DNA from: Rhodococcus globerulus NBRC 14531
GTDB taxonomy: Bacteria; Actinomycetota; Actinomycetes; Mycobacteriales; Mycobacteriaceae
NCBI RefSeq assembly: GCF_001894805.1
Contig: NZ_BCWX01000006.1
Location: 124,001 to 188,000, forward strand
Direction of reading: 5' to 3'
DNA: 64,000 nt
The position numbers were made by a program, and so were the translations under genes. The notes under the pieces were generated by a model. It did not search any database and was not told the origin of the DNA. It worked only from the letters and a program-made list of their open reading frames with translations. Below, one piece after another: positions 35,581 through 43,054 of the stretch; the stretch's first letter is position 1, and the number at the start of each line of letters is the position of its first letter.

Positions 35581-35848
35581 CGGTGCTGCCTTTCGTCTCG
35601 GGGGCATGGCGTAACTTGCGTCACTCCAGCCCCGAGTGAACCATGCCTGTTCTGGTACGGCACAGTCGGTATTTCCCAAGCGAGTACCCCTCCTTTGGCG
35701 GTCAGTAACCCAGCAAAGAGGGGGCTAAGCCCCCGTGCGCCTTTCTGGTAGTGCCCGCTACCGGAAAGGCACACAGGGGCGTAGCACGAATCACGCTGAT
35801 CAAAACTGTGGTTCGGCGGCGGCATCGAGGGCATAGTTACTTCATGAC
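35581..35848. other. Structured intergenic region between the esterase and tRNA-Cys
   Basis: No gene recognised in 268 bases. It holds two competing hairpins. One is GGGGGC/GCCCCC with a 3-base loop (35720-35734). The other is an imperfect long stem 35729-35780 whose core pairs 35739-35751 with 35758-35770 (13 bp with one G-T pair) and then extends outward through two mismatches. The two share bases 35729-35734, so only one can form at a time. The region is upstream of the esterase (minus) and of the tRNA (plus). Confidence 0.5.
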
Positions 35849-35919
35849 GCGGGTGTGGCCGAGTGGCTAGGCACCGGCCTGCAAAGCCGTTCACGTGGGT
35901 TCGAATCCCGCCATCCGCT
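35849..35919 (+). tRNA. tRNA-Cys (GCA)
   Basis: Cloverleaf is complete: acceptor GCGGGTG pairs with CATCCGC, D arm GCC...GGC, anticodon loop CTGCAAA with GCA at 35881-35883, and T arm GTGGG-TTCGAAT-CCCGC. The anticodon stem has one mismatch at its outer pair. CCA is not encoded. A terminator hairpin follows. Confidence 0.93.
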
Positions 35920-35925
35920 CGAATG

Positions 35926-35959
35926 ACAAGCGGGGCCGACAAAAGTCGGCCCCGCTTGT
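35926..35959 (+). terminator. Terminator after tRNA-Cys
   Basis: Perfect 15-bp stem ACAAGCGGGGCCGAC against GTCGGCCCCGCTTGT with an AAAA loop, followed by TTCTC. Confidence 0.85.
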
Positions 35960-35994
35960 TTCTCGCCGACCATCTGGCGAGTGTTCTGTAACGA

Positions 35995-36081
35995 TCAGCT
36001 GTTCACCGGAATAAGCTTCAAGGCCTTCTGGATCGCTGCAAGGACGTCGATGACTGTGCTGAGCGTGCTGATGGAACCCAC
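35995..36081 (-). CDS. Small peptide of 28 residues (first of a pair)
   Basis: GTG start at 36079-36081 with a near-perfect GGAGGAC ribosome-binding site six bases before it; stop TGA at 35995-35997. The peptide is Met-GSISTLSTVIDV, then LAAIQKALKLIPVNS. It has no signal peptide and no Cys, and its middle can form one amphipathic helix. It ends in Ser. Together with the 38-residue gene just upstream on the same strand it recalls the paired tiny porin genes porA/porH of Corynebacterium, but no family match can be claimed from sequence alone. Confidence 0.55.
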   Translation of the reverse strand: MGSISTLSTVIDVLAAIQKALKLIPVNS

Positions 36082-36199
36082 GAATGTCCTCCGAGTGTTG
36101 AAGTGCTCGGCGTTGTGCCGTGCAGGAGAAAGTTAGCAAGCCTGACGGCTTTTTGGGCGGTTTGCCGCTTTCGGAAGAATGAAATCTGGGTCAACATAC

Positions 36200-36237
36200 A
36201 AAAACTGGCCGGACTCCCCGAAGGCCGGCCAGTTTTT
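36200..36237. terminator. Terminator between the two small peptide genes
   Basis: AAAAACTGGCCGG (36200-36212) pairs with CCGGCCAGTTTTT (36225-36237). Read on the minus strand it gives a stem followed by a run of T, ending the transcript of the 38-residue peptide gene. So the downstream 28-residue gene probably has its own promoter. Confidence 0.85.
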
Positions 36238-36252
36238 TGTGAAGCGTGGTGA

Positions 36253-36369
36253 TCAGCTGAAGGCGGACACCGCGGTGAAGAAGGCGATGGCAGCGGCACC
36301 GAGCTTGAAAACCTTGGTGATGTCATCGAGGGTGACGCCTTCGGGCAATACGTCTTCAACAGACTGCAT
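36253..36369 (-). CDS. Small peptide of 38 residues (second of a pair)
   Basis: ATG at 36367-36369 with AAGGAC eight bases upstream; stop TGA at 36253-36255, then a strong terminator. The first half is acidic and polar (MQSVEDVLPEGVTLDDITK); the second half is a hydrophobic helix (VFKLGAAAIAFFTAVSAFS) ending in Ser. No signal peptide and no Cys. The size, acidic head, hydrophobic tail and terminal Ser resemble mycolata outer-membrane peptides such as PorH, which are O-mycoloylated on Ser. That comparison is inference. Its own terminator and ribosome-binding site make a real gene likely. Confidence 0.6.
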   Translation of the reverse strand: MQSVEDVLPEGVTLDDITKVFKLGAAAIAFFTAVSAFS

Positions 36370-36494
36370 GTCGTAAGTCCTTACGTTTGTGGGAACTGTG
36401 GTCCAGTACCGCTGCAAGCAAGATACCTAACGTCACGCTTCTGTGGACGGTGGACTGGGTCACAAATGCAACGAATTGCACTTAAAGTCGTGTT

Positions 36495-37334
36495 ATGACG
36501 CGCCCGGTGCCGAGATTACGAAGGTACACACGCTCTGGATTGTCGTTTGACGTCCGCGACGAAGGCCCACTCGACGGGCCGGTAGTTGTCCTACTTCACG
36601 GATTTCCGCAGGACTCGACGTCCTGGGATGGGCTGGTGCCGTTGCTCCATGCCCGGGGCTATCGGACGCTCGCGCCGGATCAACGTGGATATTCGCCGGA
36701 GGCCCGGCCGAGCGCTCGGAGTGCGTATCGCCGCAGCGAGCTTGCCGCCGACACTGTTGCCCTGATCGACGCAGCCGGCGGCGCCCCGGTGCACCTGGTC
36801 GGCCACGACTGGGGAGCCGCCGTGGCTTGGCAGGTCGCGGCCGAGCGCCCGGACTTGATCCGCACCTTGACGGCGTTATCTGTTCCGCATCCTGCGGCGT
36901 TTGTCCGAGCATTGCTGACCAGCAGTCAAGCCCTGCGATCCTGGTACATGCTTGCCTTCCAGCTGCCGATACTTCCGGAATGGATACTGCGCCGAACCGC
37001 TGACACAATCCTGGTCAGGAGCGGGCAGAGCCTCGAGTGCGCCCGCCGCGATCGGGACGCGATGGCCATGCCGGGACGTCTACGCGGTGGCCTGAATTGG
37101 TACCGTGCATTGGCGTTCAGCAGTCCGAGCGCGGGTTCCGGACGCGTCAGCGTGCCGACCCTGCACATCTGGAGCGACGGCGACATCGTGCTCGGGAGAA
37201 AGGGAGCCGAGCTCACGACGCGATTCGTGGACGGCCCGTACCGATTCGAAGTTCTTCGCGGCGTGAGCCACTGGATACCCGACGAGGCACCGCAGCAACT
37301 GGACCGGTTGCTCGCAGAGCACCTGCAGAAGTGA
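36495..37334 (+). CDS. Alpha/beta-hydrolase, epoxide hydrolase-like
   Basis: 279 residues. LLHGFPQDSTSWDGLVPLL carries the HGxP oxyanion motif, GHDWGAAVAW holds the nucleophile Asp105, and GVSHWIPDEAP supplies the catalytic His (about 259). An Asp nucleophile with HGFPQ marks epoxide hydrolases and related dehalogenases rather than Ser esterases. Cytoplasmic. It is divergent from the small peptide genes across a gap of 125 bases that contains a TGCAA-CGAA-TTGCA inverted repeat at 36467-36480. Confidence 0.87.
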   Translation: MTRPVPRLRRYTRSGLSFDVRDEGPLDGPVVVLLHGFPQDSTSWDGLVPLLHARGYRTLAPDQRGYSPEARPSARSAYRRSELAADTVALIDAAGGAPVHLVGHDWGAAVAWQVAAERPDLIRTLTALSVPHPAAFVRALLTSSQALRSWYMLAFQLPILPEWILRRTADTILVRSGQSLECARRDRDAMAMPGRLRGGLNWYRALAFSSPSAGSGRVSVPTLHIWSDGDIVLGRKGAELTTRFVDGPYRFEVLRGVSHWIPDEAPQQLDRLLAEHLQK

Positions 37335-37337
37335 CCG

Positions 37338-38714
37338 CTAGCGGCTGACGTCGGATCCCTGAGCGTCGGCGATCAGAATCGCAGCGTCCTCGGGGAGCAG
37401 GTAACCGCTGTCGACGGCACGCTGAGCGGCGTCGGAGAAGGCAGTGACGTACGCGTCGTGGCTGGGGTAGAGCTCAGTGAGTGTTGCCGCGCCGAAGGCG
37501 ACGGTTGCGCCGTTATGCGGCACGTGGGTGAGTTCGCCCGTCAACGTGGCAATCGGGACGTCGAGTTGAGGAGTGCGCACGCCGCCGGTCGCGTTGCCGT
37601 GCCGGTCTCGCAGCACCGCATTGTCGGCAGTGTCGATGACGGGTGCTGAGGTGGGTGCCGCGCCGCCCGCAGCCCACTGACGCAGCCCGCGCAAAGCGGC
37701 GTTGGCGACGTAGCGCTGCGGTCCGTCGTTGACGATCGGGAACAGGGCTGCCAGATCCCTGATGTCGGAGAACTGCCGAACATACTGTGGATGAAGGATT
37801 TTCAGAGAATAGGCGTCGGAGTGCGCTGTGCCGGCGATTTCCCAGGTTCGGATCATGTCGGTGTCGGGCTGACGGGCCGCGACAAAACTGGTGGGTCCTG
37901 GTCCACCGCACAGTTCGAAAAGCTCGGTCTCGGTGATCAACTGGAAAACCGGAACGTCTACATCCGTGCGCACGCGGGCAGGCGCCGGATCCATGAGCAT
38001 CATGCCGTCGCCGAGAGGAGCTCCGATACCTCCACGCGCGTGAATGATCATGCCGTCGAAGACTCGTGCATGAGAATGAACGGCGTTGGCGTAGGTCAGC
38101 ATGCGGAAACCTGACTGTGACTGCCCGGCTGCGAGCAGTTGTGTCGGAATCAGGCCGCCAAGCGGATCGACATCGCCGGGCGCACGTAGGGCAGCGCCGA
38201 CCTGAGAAAAGATGTCGTAGGAGTAATGGTCACCGGGGTGATCAAGTGCGCCGTATCGCTCGGGATCCCAGGTGGTTAGGCCCACGACCCCGTCGCCGAG
38301 GCCACTGCCTCCGGTGCTGGTGATTCCGGCAGCCTGCGCGGAAACACCCACCCACGCATACCCTCTCGTGATCTCCTCGTTCATGTGTCCGAAGTCGACA
38401 TCGATATCGGTGTTGCCACTGACGTTGAGCCACTCGACAACCACGGTTCCGTTGAACCGGTTGGGGTCGGTAGGTGTGCGTACAAGGATCCGGGTGGTAA
38501 ACCGTGCGGTGGGTCCTTCCGTTACCGACCACTGACCGTCGGACGCCCAGTCTTCTGCGGCGACGTACGACGCGGCGTCGCCGCTGACAAAAAACTCTCG
38601 TTCGACGTACCCAGTCGCCGCGATATCCAACGATGTCGACGTACCGGGGAACCCGTGGGATCCGCCGCCGATCGGTCCGGAAACAAGTGCAGATCGGTTG
38701 AGATGCAGAGTCAT
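37338..38714 (-). CDS. Alpha/beta-hydrolase domain protein of unknown substrate
   Basis: 458 residues. It matches the large actinomycete family of alpha/beta-hydrolase-domain proteins: FFVSGDAASY, RILVRTPTDPNRFNGTVVVEWLNVSGNTD, HMNEEITRGYAWVGVSAQAAGI, and the nucleophile elbow AAGQSQSGFRML with Ser at the centre of GQSQSG. EIAGTAHSDAY near residue 295 may supply the His. No signal peptide. It converges with the epoxide hydrolase-like gene. Its ribosome-binding site GGAGGG (38725-38730) lies inside a 10-bp stem (see the separate entry). Confidence 0.8.
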   Translation of the reverse strand: MTLHLNRSALVSGPIGGGSHGFPGTSTSLDIAATGYVEREFFVSGDAASYVAAEDWASDGQWSVTEGPTARFTTRILVRTPTDPNRFNGTVVVEWLNVSGNTDIDVDFGHMNEEITRGYAWVGVSAQAAGITSTGGSGLGDGVVGLTTWDPERYGALDHPGDHYSYDIFSQVGAALRAPGDVDPLGGLIPTQLLAAGQSQSGFRMLTYANAVHSHARVFDGMIIHARGGIGAPLGDGMMLMDPAPARVRTDVDVPVFQLITETELFELCGGPGPTSFVAARQPDTDMIRTWEIAGTAHSDAYSLKILHPQYVRQFSDIRDLAALFPIVNDGPQRYVANAALRGLRQWAAGGAAPTSAPVIDTADNAVLRDRHGNATGGVRTPQLDVPIATLTGELTHVPHNGATVAFGAATLTELYPSHDAYVTAFSDAAQRAVDSGYLLPEDAAILIADAQGSDVSR

Positions 38715-38720
38715 CGCGAG

Positions 38721-38790
38721 CGGGCCCTCCGGTTTTCGGCTACAACCGACGAGTTCGGTTCTCGCGGATGATCACACAGTGGAGGGCCCG
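38721..38790 (-). promoter_or_regulatory. Leader hairpin that buries the ribosome-binding site of the 458-residue hydrolase
   Basis: On the minus strand CGGGCCCTCC (from 38790) pairs perfectly with GGAGGGCCCG (from 38730) across a 50-base loop that contains a second stem, AACCGA/TCGGTT. The downstream arm contains GGAGGG, ten bases before the ATG. When folded, the site would be closed to ribosomes. Confidence 0.5.
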
Positions 38791-38822
38791 TCGCCGAGAC
38801 TTTTCCCGATGAGCGGGACGCG

Positions 38823-39962
38823 TCAGCGCGCCCCGAATCGCTCCTCGACTTGCTCGGCATTCAGGCCGAACTCCTCCAGGGTGTACTTGTGTGCAGGTTT
38901 GCGTGCACCGGAACGACTTTCGTCATGCATTGCCTCCATCGACTGTTGTGCGGTGGAGGTCAACGGAAGGTCGAAGTGGGTGTAGATGTTCTCGACGGTG
39001 GCGAGTGGATCGGCAACAAAATCCTGGTAGTCGACGTCGATGAATTGGGCGGGATTGTGGTGGGCCCGTGCCGCGTCGAATTGTTCGAGCCCTCGGGCCC
39101 ATAATTCGAGCTGGCTCTCGCCGATCACCTTGTCGGTGAACGTGTTCGACCACCCCTCGGTGGCTTGCGCAGCGAGGCTGCAGACCGACGGAATGATTGT
39201 CGTGGGGGAGCGGTGGGTCTGGACGATCAAGGCGTCCGGGTACACAGCCATCAGTTCGTCGAGTGCAAACAGGTGACTGGGGTTCTTGAGCACCCATCGA
39301 CGATCCTGATCCGGGAGTCCGATCAGCTGCAAGTTCTTCTTGTGGCGCGCATAGGCATTGGACCATTCCTGGCCCTTCAGCCAATTCGAGTACGTGGGTA
39401 GGTTGGCCAGGCACTCGTACGAGACGGACTTGAAGGTCTGCCGGAGCAGTTGCCAGCATTCTTCGACTTCGCTGGCGGACATGTAGTGCACACCCATGAA
39501 CTCGGGGTGTTCGACGTGGTGTTGGCCGAACGTCTCCTCGATCTTGGCGAAGACCGGGTTCGATGCCCACGTATCGCGTGGTGGACGCGGCTGCGGGAAC
39601 TCCGTCAGCCACATTTCGAGACCCTGATGCGCGGGGTCGACCGTCAAGAGTCGGTGCAGCGCGGTGGTTCCGGTGCGGGGCAACCCGGTGACAAAAATCG
39701 GGCGTTCGATCTTGACCTCGGCGTGCTCCGGATGCTGCTTCCACGCAGATTCACTGAGGAGGCGGGCAACAAGTGCACCGCGGAGGAAAACGCGAGAGAT
39801 TTTGCTGCCGAACGGAGTCAGGTCCTCGTCGCGGTCGTACGACTCGAGGAGAACCGACAGAGCTTCGGTGTAATCGTCGACGCCGAAATCGGTGAGCCCC
39901 GTCATCTTGGTTGCGGATGCATGAAGATCTTCGACGGTTCCGACGTGTGTGCGCTCAGCCAT
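38823..39962 (-). CDS. PAPS-dependent sulfotransferase family protein
   Basis: 379 residues from ATG 39960-39962 (MAERTHVGTVEDLHASA). The 5'-phosphosulfate loop is RPIFVTGLPRTGTTALHRLL (residues 87-106). WVLKNPSHLFALDELMAVYPDALIVQTHRSP carries the 3'-phosphate-binding Arg and Ser region. It transfers sulfate from PAPS to an alcohol. It is last in an operon with an SDR and a DUF1214 protein. As I recall, M. tuberculosis has the same set, Rv3531c-Rv3530c-Rv3529c, inside its cholesterol cluster. The genes for making PAPS lie 3 kb away under the same operators, so a steroid or lipid alcohol substrate is plausible. Confidence 0.87.
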   Translation of the reverse strand: MAERTHVGTVEDLHASATKMTGLTDFGVDDYTEALSVLLESYDRDEDLTPFGSKISRVFLRGALVARLLSESAWKQHPEHAEVKIERPIFVTGLPRTGTTALHRLLTVDPAHQGLEMWLTEFPQPRPPRDTWASNPVFAKIEETFGQHHVEHPEFMGVHYMSASEVEECWQLLRQTFKSVSYECLANLPTYSNWLKGQEWSNAYARHKKNLQLIGLPDQDRRWVLKNPSHLFALDELMAVYPDALIVQTHRSPTTIIPSVCSLAAQATEGWSNTFTDKVIGESQLELWARGLEQFDAARAHHNPAQFIDVDYQDFVADPLATVENIYTHFDLPLTSTAQQSMEAMHDESRSGARKPAHKYTLEEFGLNAEQVEERFGAR

Positions 39963-39969
39963 GATGCTC

Positions 39970-40752
39970 CTAGTGATGGAATTCGCCGCAGTTGACGTCG
40001 ATACATTGACCGGTGATGGCGCTGGCCATCGGCGACGCGAGGAAAATTGCCGCGTCGGCAACCTCGTCGGTGGTGGGTAGGCGCTTCAAATCGGTGTTGG
40101 CCGCAGTGTGCTCGTAGATCTGCTCGACGGTCATACCGAACTTCTCGGCTTGATGGGCGAAGTAACCTTTGAGGGTGTCACCCCAGATGTATCCGGGTGC
40201 AATCGAATTGACGCGGATACCCTGTGGGCCGAGTTCGGTAGCCAACGACTGAGACATCGCGAGCAGTGCCGACTTTGCCATCTTGTAGCTGCCGTACCGC
40301 TCTTGAGAGTGTCGCAGAACCATCGAGTTGATGTTCACTACCGAGCCCGTCGACTCCGCCAGCGGTGCTGTGAAGAGTTGCGTCAGTCGAAGTGCGCCGA
40401 GAACGGTGAGTTCGATGCTGTCGCGGATGTGCTGATAGTCGGTGCGCGCCAACGGCTTCATCGACGGCACGGAAAAGGCGTTGTTGATCAGCGTGTCGAC
40501 TTTGCCGTAGGCGGAGAGGGATTCGGCCACCAGGTTTTCGGCGGACGCCTGATCGGTGATGTCGGTGGCGACGGTGACAGCGCGTCCACCCGCGTCGACT
40601 ATCTCCTTGGCAACGTCGTCCAATCGTGACTGTGTGCGCGCTGCGAGAACAAGATTCGCGCCCGCCGAGGCGCAGCGTAGTGCCAGAGCACGGCCCAGTG
40701 CCGGGCCGACTCCGGAAATGACAACTACTCGGTCCTTCAGTAATTCGGTCAT
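39970..40752 (-). CDS. Short-chain dehydrogenase/reductase
   Basis: 260 residues. Cofactor loop VVISGVGPALGRALALRCASAG (glycine-rich GxxxxxG, residues 14-20), LVLAARTQSRLD favouring NADP, NNAFS, and the catalytic Ser143, Tyr156 and Lys160 (YGSYKMAK). The C-terminal ASPMASAITGQCIDVNCGEFHH is typical. It likely oxidises or reduces an alcohol or ketone on the same molecule that the neighbouring sulfotransferase modifies. Seven bases separate it from the sulfotransferase and three from the DUF1214 gene. Confidence 0.9.
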   Translation of the reverse strand: MTELLKDRVVVISGVGPALGRALALRCASAGANLVLAARTQSRLDDVAKEIVDAGGRAVTVATDITDQASAENLVAESLSAYGKVDTLINNAFSVPSMKPLARTDYQHIRDSIELTVLGALRLTQLFTAPLAESTGSVVNINSMVLRHSQERYGSYKMAKSALLAMSQSLATELGPQGIRVNSIAPGYIWGDTLKGYFAHQAEKFGMTVEQIYEHTAANTDLKRLPTTDEVADAAIFLASPMASAITGQCIDVNCGEFHH

Positions 40753-40755
40753 CTG

Positions 40756-41922
40756 TTACCCCAGCATTCGGTTGTCGATGGCGGCCTGGCGCTGAGCGAT
40801 TCGCTCTGCCCATTCATCGGTAGTGATGGCGTTGGTGTCGAAATGTGGTAGGTGTTTCGGAATATCTTCAACGGCAACGATTTCGACGGTGGGACCGTCC
40901 TCGGGTGTCAGTTCACGCGAGACTCGCTGCCAGCGGAACTGCAGGATCCCGCGCGGGTGGCCGACAGTTTCGACCCAGTTGGTGACGCCGGGATTCTTCT
41001 CGCTCACCACCATTCGGATCTTGCCGTCCGGGTCTACCTGAGCCTGGCCGTTGTTGAGTGACGTTTGGTGATTGATGTAGTCGAGCGAGATGTACCACAG
41101 GCTGCCGAGTTGGAAGCCCTGATACGGCGCATCCGAGGCCGGAACGGTGATGATCATAGCCTGATCGTCGGTGAGTTCGTAGTGCCCCACCGAGGAGTAC
41201 TGCGTGGCAAGACCACCCGGGGTCAGGCGAGGTTCGGTCATGGTGTTGACCGGGAGCTTCAGGTAGAACCACTCCGGGAACTGAAGCCACGTCTTGACCC
41301 GCGTGACCAGTGCTTTCCCGGCCCGCGCAAAACGCTTTTCGGTTTCCTCGGCGGTGAGCGGCGCGGGCGCCGTGCCGATCGAATCCGTCCGCTCGATCCG
41401 GATTACTCCGCGTTCCTGGCTCCAGTCGCTGTACACCTCTCGCGCGACGAGCTGTGACGATCCCGGTGCAAGTGTGTAGTAATTGGCGCGGCCATCGGCC
41501 GGTCCGGGGCCGAACCATACGACAAAACTGCCGTCGTCGGCGATCTCGAGTTCGCGGTCGTCGAACGCAATTTCGCTACCGGGCACGTTCGAGTTGGTGT
41601 AGTTGCCGCTCAGGACCTGGAAGCTGAGATCGGCTGTGGTGCCGCGCTTTCCCGTGACCTTGTATTCCTGATCGTCGTTGATGCGGGCGCCGAAGTACAT
41701 GGTGTCGGGGTTGTCGAGCCCCATTTTCGTGAAGGGTCCGGTTCCCTGGATGAAACTGGGGTGGGTTTTCTCGGCGGCCCAAGCTGCGTGCATCGTGGCG
41801 ATAATTCCACCCGCCAGGTACTGGTAGCCCTCGAGCAGGTCTTGTTCGGATCTGATGTGCGGGGCCGTCTCGATGAGTTTTTCGGCCTCGGCGATGGCCT
41901 GGGCAAACGGGTCCGTCAGCAC
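40756..41922 (-). CDS. DUF1214 domain protein
   Basis: 388 residues. The C-terminal half (about 215-345) has the DUF1214 pattern: LPVNTMTEPRLTPGGLATQYSSVGHYELTDDQAMIITVP, and QAQVDPDGKIRMVVSEKNPGVTNWVETVGHPRGILQFRW. Function is unknown; no catalytic motif is clear and no signal peptide is seen. First gene of the operon with the SDR and sulfotransferase. GTG start at 41920-41922 with GAGGAGCC upstream. The same three-gene order is known in mycobacterial cholesterol clusters. The promoter region has two palindromes shared with cysD. Confidence 0.85.
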   Translation of the reverse strand: MLTDPFAQAIAEAEKLIETAPHIRSEQDLLEGYQYLAGGIIATMHAAWAAEKTHPSFIQGTGPFTKMGLDNPDTMYFGARINDDQEYKVTGKRGTTADLSFQVLSGNYTNSNVPGSEIAFDDRELEIADDGSFVVWFGPGPADGRANYYTLAPGSSQLVAREVYSDWSQERGVIRIERTDSIGTAPAPLTAEETEKRFARAGKALVTRVKTWLQFPEWFYLKLPVNTMTEPRLTPGGLATQYSSVGHYELTDDQAMIITVPASDAPYQGFQLGSLWYISLDYINHQTSLNNGQAQVDPDGKIRMVVSEKNPGVTNWVETVGHPRGILQFRWQRVSRELTPEDGPTVEIVAVEDIPKHLPHFDTNAITTDEWAERIAQRQAAIDNRMLG

Positions 41923-41968
41923 GCTGGCTCCTCACAGTTCCGGCAGTCTTGCCGGCCCAGAGCGTCGT

Positions 41969-41984
41969 GGTACAAATATGTACC
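41969..41984. promoter_or_regulatory. GGTACA-type palindrome in the DUF1214/IclR gap
   Basis: GGTACAAATATGTACC, near-perfect dyad, 46 bases upstream of the DUF1214 start. It differs by a single base from the site before cysD (43016-43031). Candidate binding site of the IclR protein encoded next door. Confidence 0.65.
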
Positions 41985-42012
41985 TATGGGGTAGATCTTG
42001 GTATTCTGACAA

Positions 42013-42026
42013 TAGAACGCGTTCTA
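42013..42026. promoter_or_regulatory. KstR-type operator in the DUF1214/IclR gap
   Basis: TAGAACGCGTTCTA is a perfect 14-bp palindrome and fits the published KstR consensus TnnAACnnGTTnnA at every fixed position. It lies 11 bases before the IclR start codon and about 90 bases from the divergent DUF1214 gene. It can control both. The ribosome-binding site AGGGAG of the IclR gene follows directly. Confidence 0.75.
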
Positions 42027-42037
42027 GGGAGTGGTCA

Positions 42038-42961
42038 ATGGCTGAATTCGAGAAGCCGCATTCGGCGGGCCGTCAGTCTCCACCCACTGAACGCGTCGTG
42101 CAGGTGCTCGACTACCTGGTGGCGCGTCCCGACCAGCGTTTCGGGTTGTCCGAACTTGCCAGGTCGCTCGAGATCAGTAAGCCGACCGCGCTGGGAATCC
42201 TGACGGTGTTGGCGGATCGTGGATATCTGACGCGCGACGACGCCGTGAAGACCTACGGGCTGGGTCCGGCGCTGATCGCGGCGGGCCGGGCGGCGCAACG
42301 TGGATTTGCCGTCGGCCCGATTGCCCGGGCTCAGCTGGAGAAACTGAGCGCTGAATTCGATACGACCTGCACTGCGTCGGCGGTGGTCGGCGACCGGATC
42401 AGCGTTCTCGAAGTCACGGGGCCGGAAGGTATACGGAAAGCGGCAAAGGTCGGTCAGGTGTATCCGTTCGCTCCGCCGGTCGGATTGATGTACGTGCTGT
42501 GGGGAAGCGACCATGATCTCGAGAGTTGGCTGGCGCGGGAGCCGAGCCTTCCGGTGCGCCTCGATCGGGATCGGTTGTTGACTGTGGTGCGCGACTGTCG
42601 TGACGCGGGATATCTCGTGGAGAGTCTCGATCCGATCGGTCAACGCCTGCATACGTTGATGGCAGGTGTTGTGACACATGATCTTCCGTCCGAGGTGCGG
42701 GAATTGCTCGGCGAAATGGTGTCGAGTCTGGGGGAGCGGGTCTATCTCGGGCGAGACATCAGCTCGGACGACGAGCATCCTGTTTCGTTGATCGCGGCTC
42801 CCACTTACGACGCCGAGGGTCATCAGGCGTTGGTGTTGACGCTCTATGTTGGCGGCTCGATTACGCGTTCCGAGATCGAACGACGCGCAACGGTGTTGGT
42901 GGCGGCTGCCGATGCCGTGACTGCGGAGGTGGGTGGGCGGGCTCCGGTTCGCAGTCATTGA
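42038..42961 (+). CDS. IclR-family transcriptional regulator
   Basis: 307 residues from ATG 42038, with AGGGAG seven bases upstream. The winged helix (about 15-75) reads TERVVQVLDYLVARPDQRFGLSELARSLEISKPTALGILTVLADRGYLTRD. The C-terminal effector domain follows, with AQLEKLSAEFDTTCTASAVVGDRISVLEVTGP and the final SLIAAPTYDAEGHQALVLTLYVGG. It lies exactly between the sulfotransferase operon and the cysD operon. Two palindromes flank it on each side, so it probably regulates both, perhaps sensing the compound to be sulfonated. Confidence 0.88.
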   Translation: MAEFEKPHSAGRQSPPTERVVQVLDYLVARPDQRFGLSELARSLEISKPTALGILTVLADRGYLTRDDAVKTYGLGPALIAAGRAAQRGFAVGPIARAQLEKLSAEFDTTCTASAVVGDRISVLEVTGPEGIRKAAKVGQVYPFAPPVGLMYVLWGSDHDLESWLAREPSLPVRLDRDRLLTVVRDCRDAGYLVESLDPIGQRLHTLMAGVVTHDLPSEVRELLGEMVSSLGERVYLGRDISSDDEHPVSLIAAPTYDAEGHQALVLTLYVGGSITRSEIERRATVLVAAADAVTAEVGGRAPVRSH

Positions 42962-42969
42962 CCGCTAGG

Positions 42970-42983
42970 TAGAACGAGTTCTA
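42970..42983. promoter_or_regulatory. KstR-type operator before cysD
   Basis: TAGAACGAGTTCTA differs in one spacer base from the site at 42013-42026 and fits TnnAACnnGTTnnA. The similarity continues beyond the palindrome (TTCTATT then GAAT). It lies 71 bases before the cysD start. Confidence 0.72.
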
Positions 42984-43013
42984 TTCTGTGAATGCGTTCA
43001 TTCTCGAACCAGT

Positions 43014-43033
43014 CCGGTACAAAAATGTACCGG
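43014..43033. promoter_or_regulatory. GGTACA-type palindrome before cysD
   Basis: CCGGTACAAA and AATGTACCGG form a 20-bp dyad. Its 16-base core GGTACAAAAATGTACC matches the site at 41969-41984 at 15 positions. It lies 21 bases before the cysD start, between the KstR-type site and the ribosome-binding site. Confidence 0.65.
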
Positions 43034-43054
43034 CACCGAGTAGGAGCTGAAGCG

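Noticed and set aside
35520-35942. A 140-codon minus-strand frame across the tRNA-Cys gene
   Set aside because: Its start encodes the antisense of the tRNA (GGIRTHVNGFAGRC), a known source of false protein calls. The rest is the structured intergenic region.
36132-36155. AAGCC-TGAC-GGCTTTTT as a terminator on the plus strand
   Set aside because: The stem is only five pairs and no plus-strand gene ends here. It lies in the probable promoter region of the 28-residue peptide gene.
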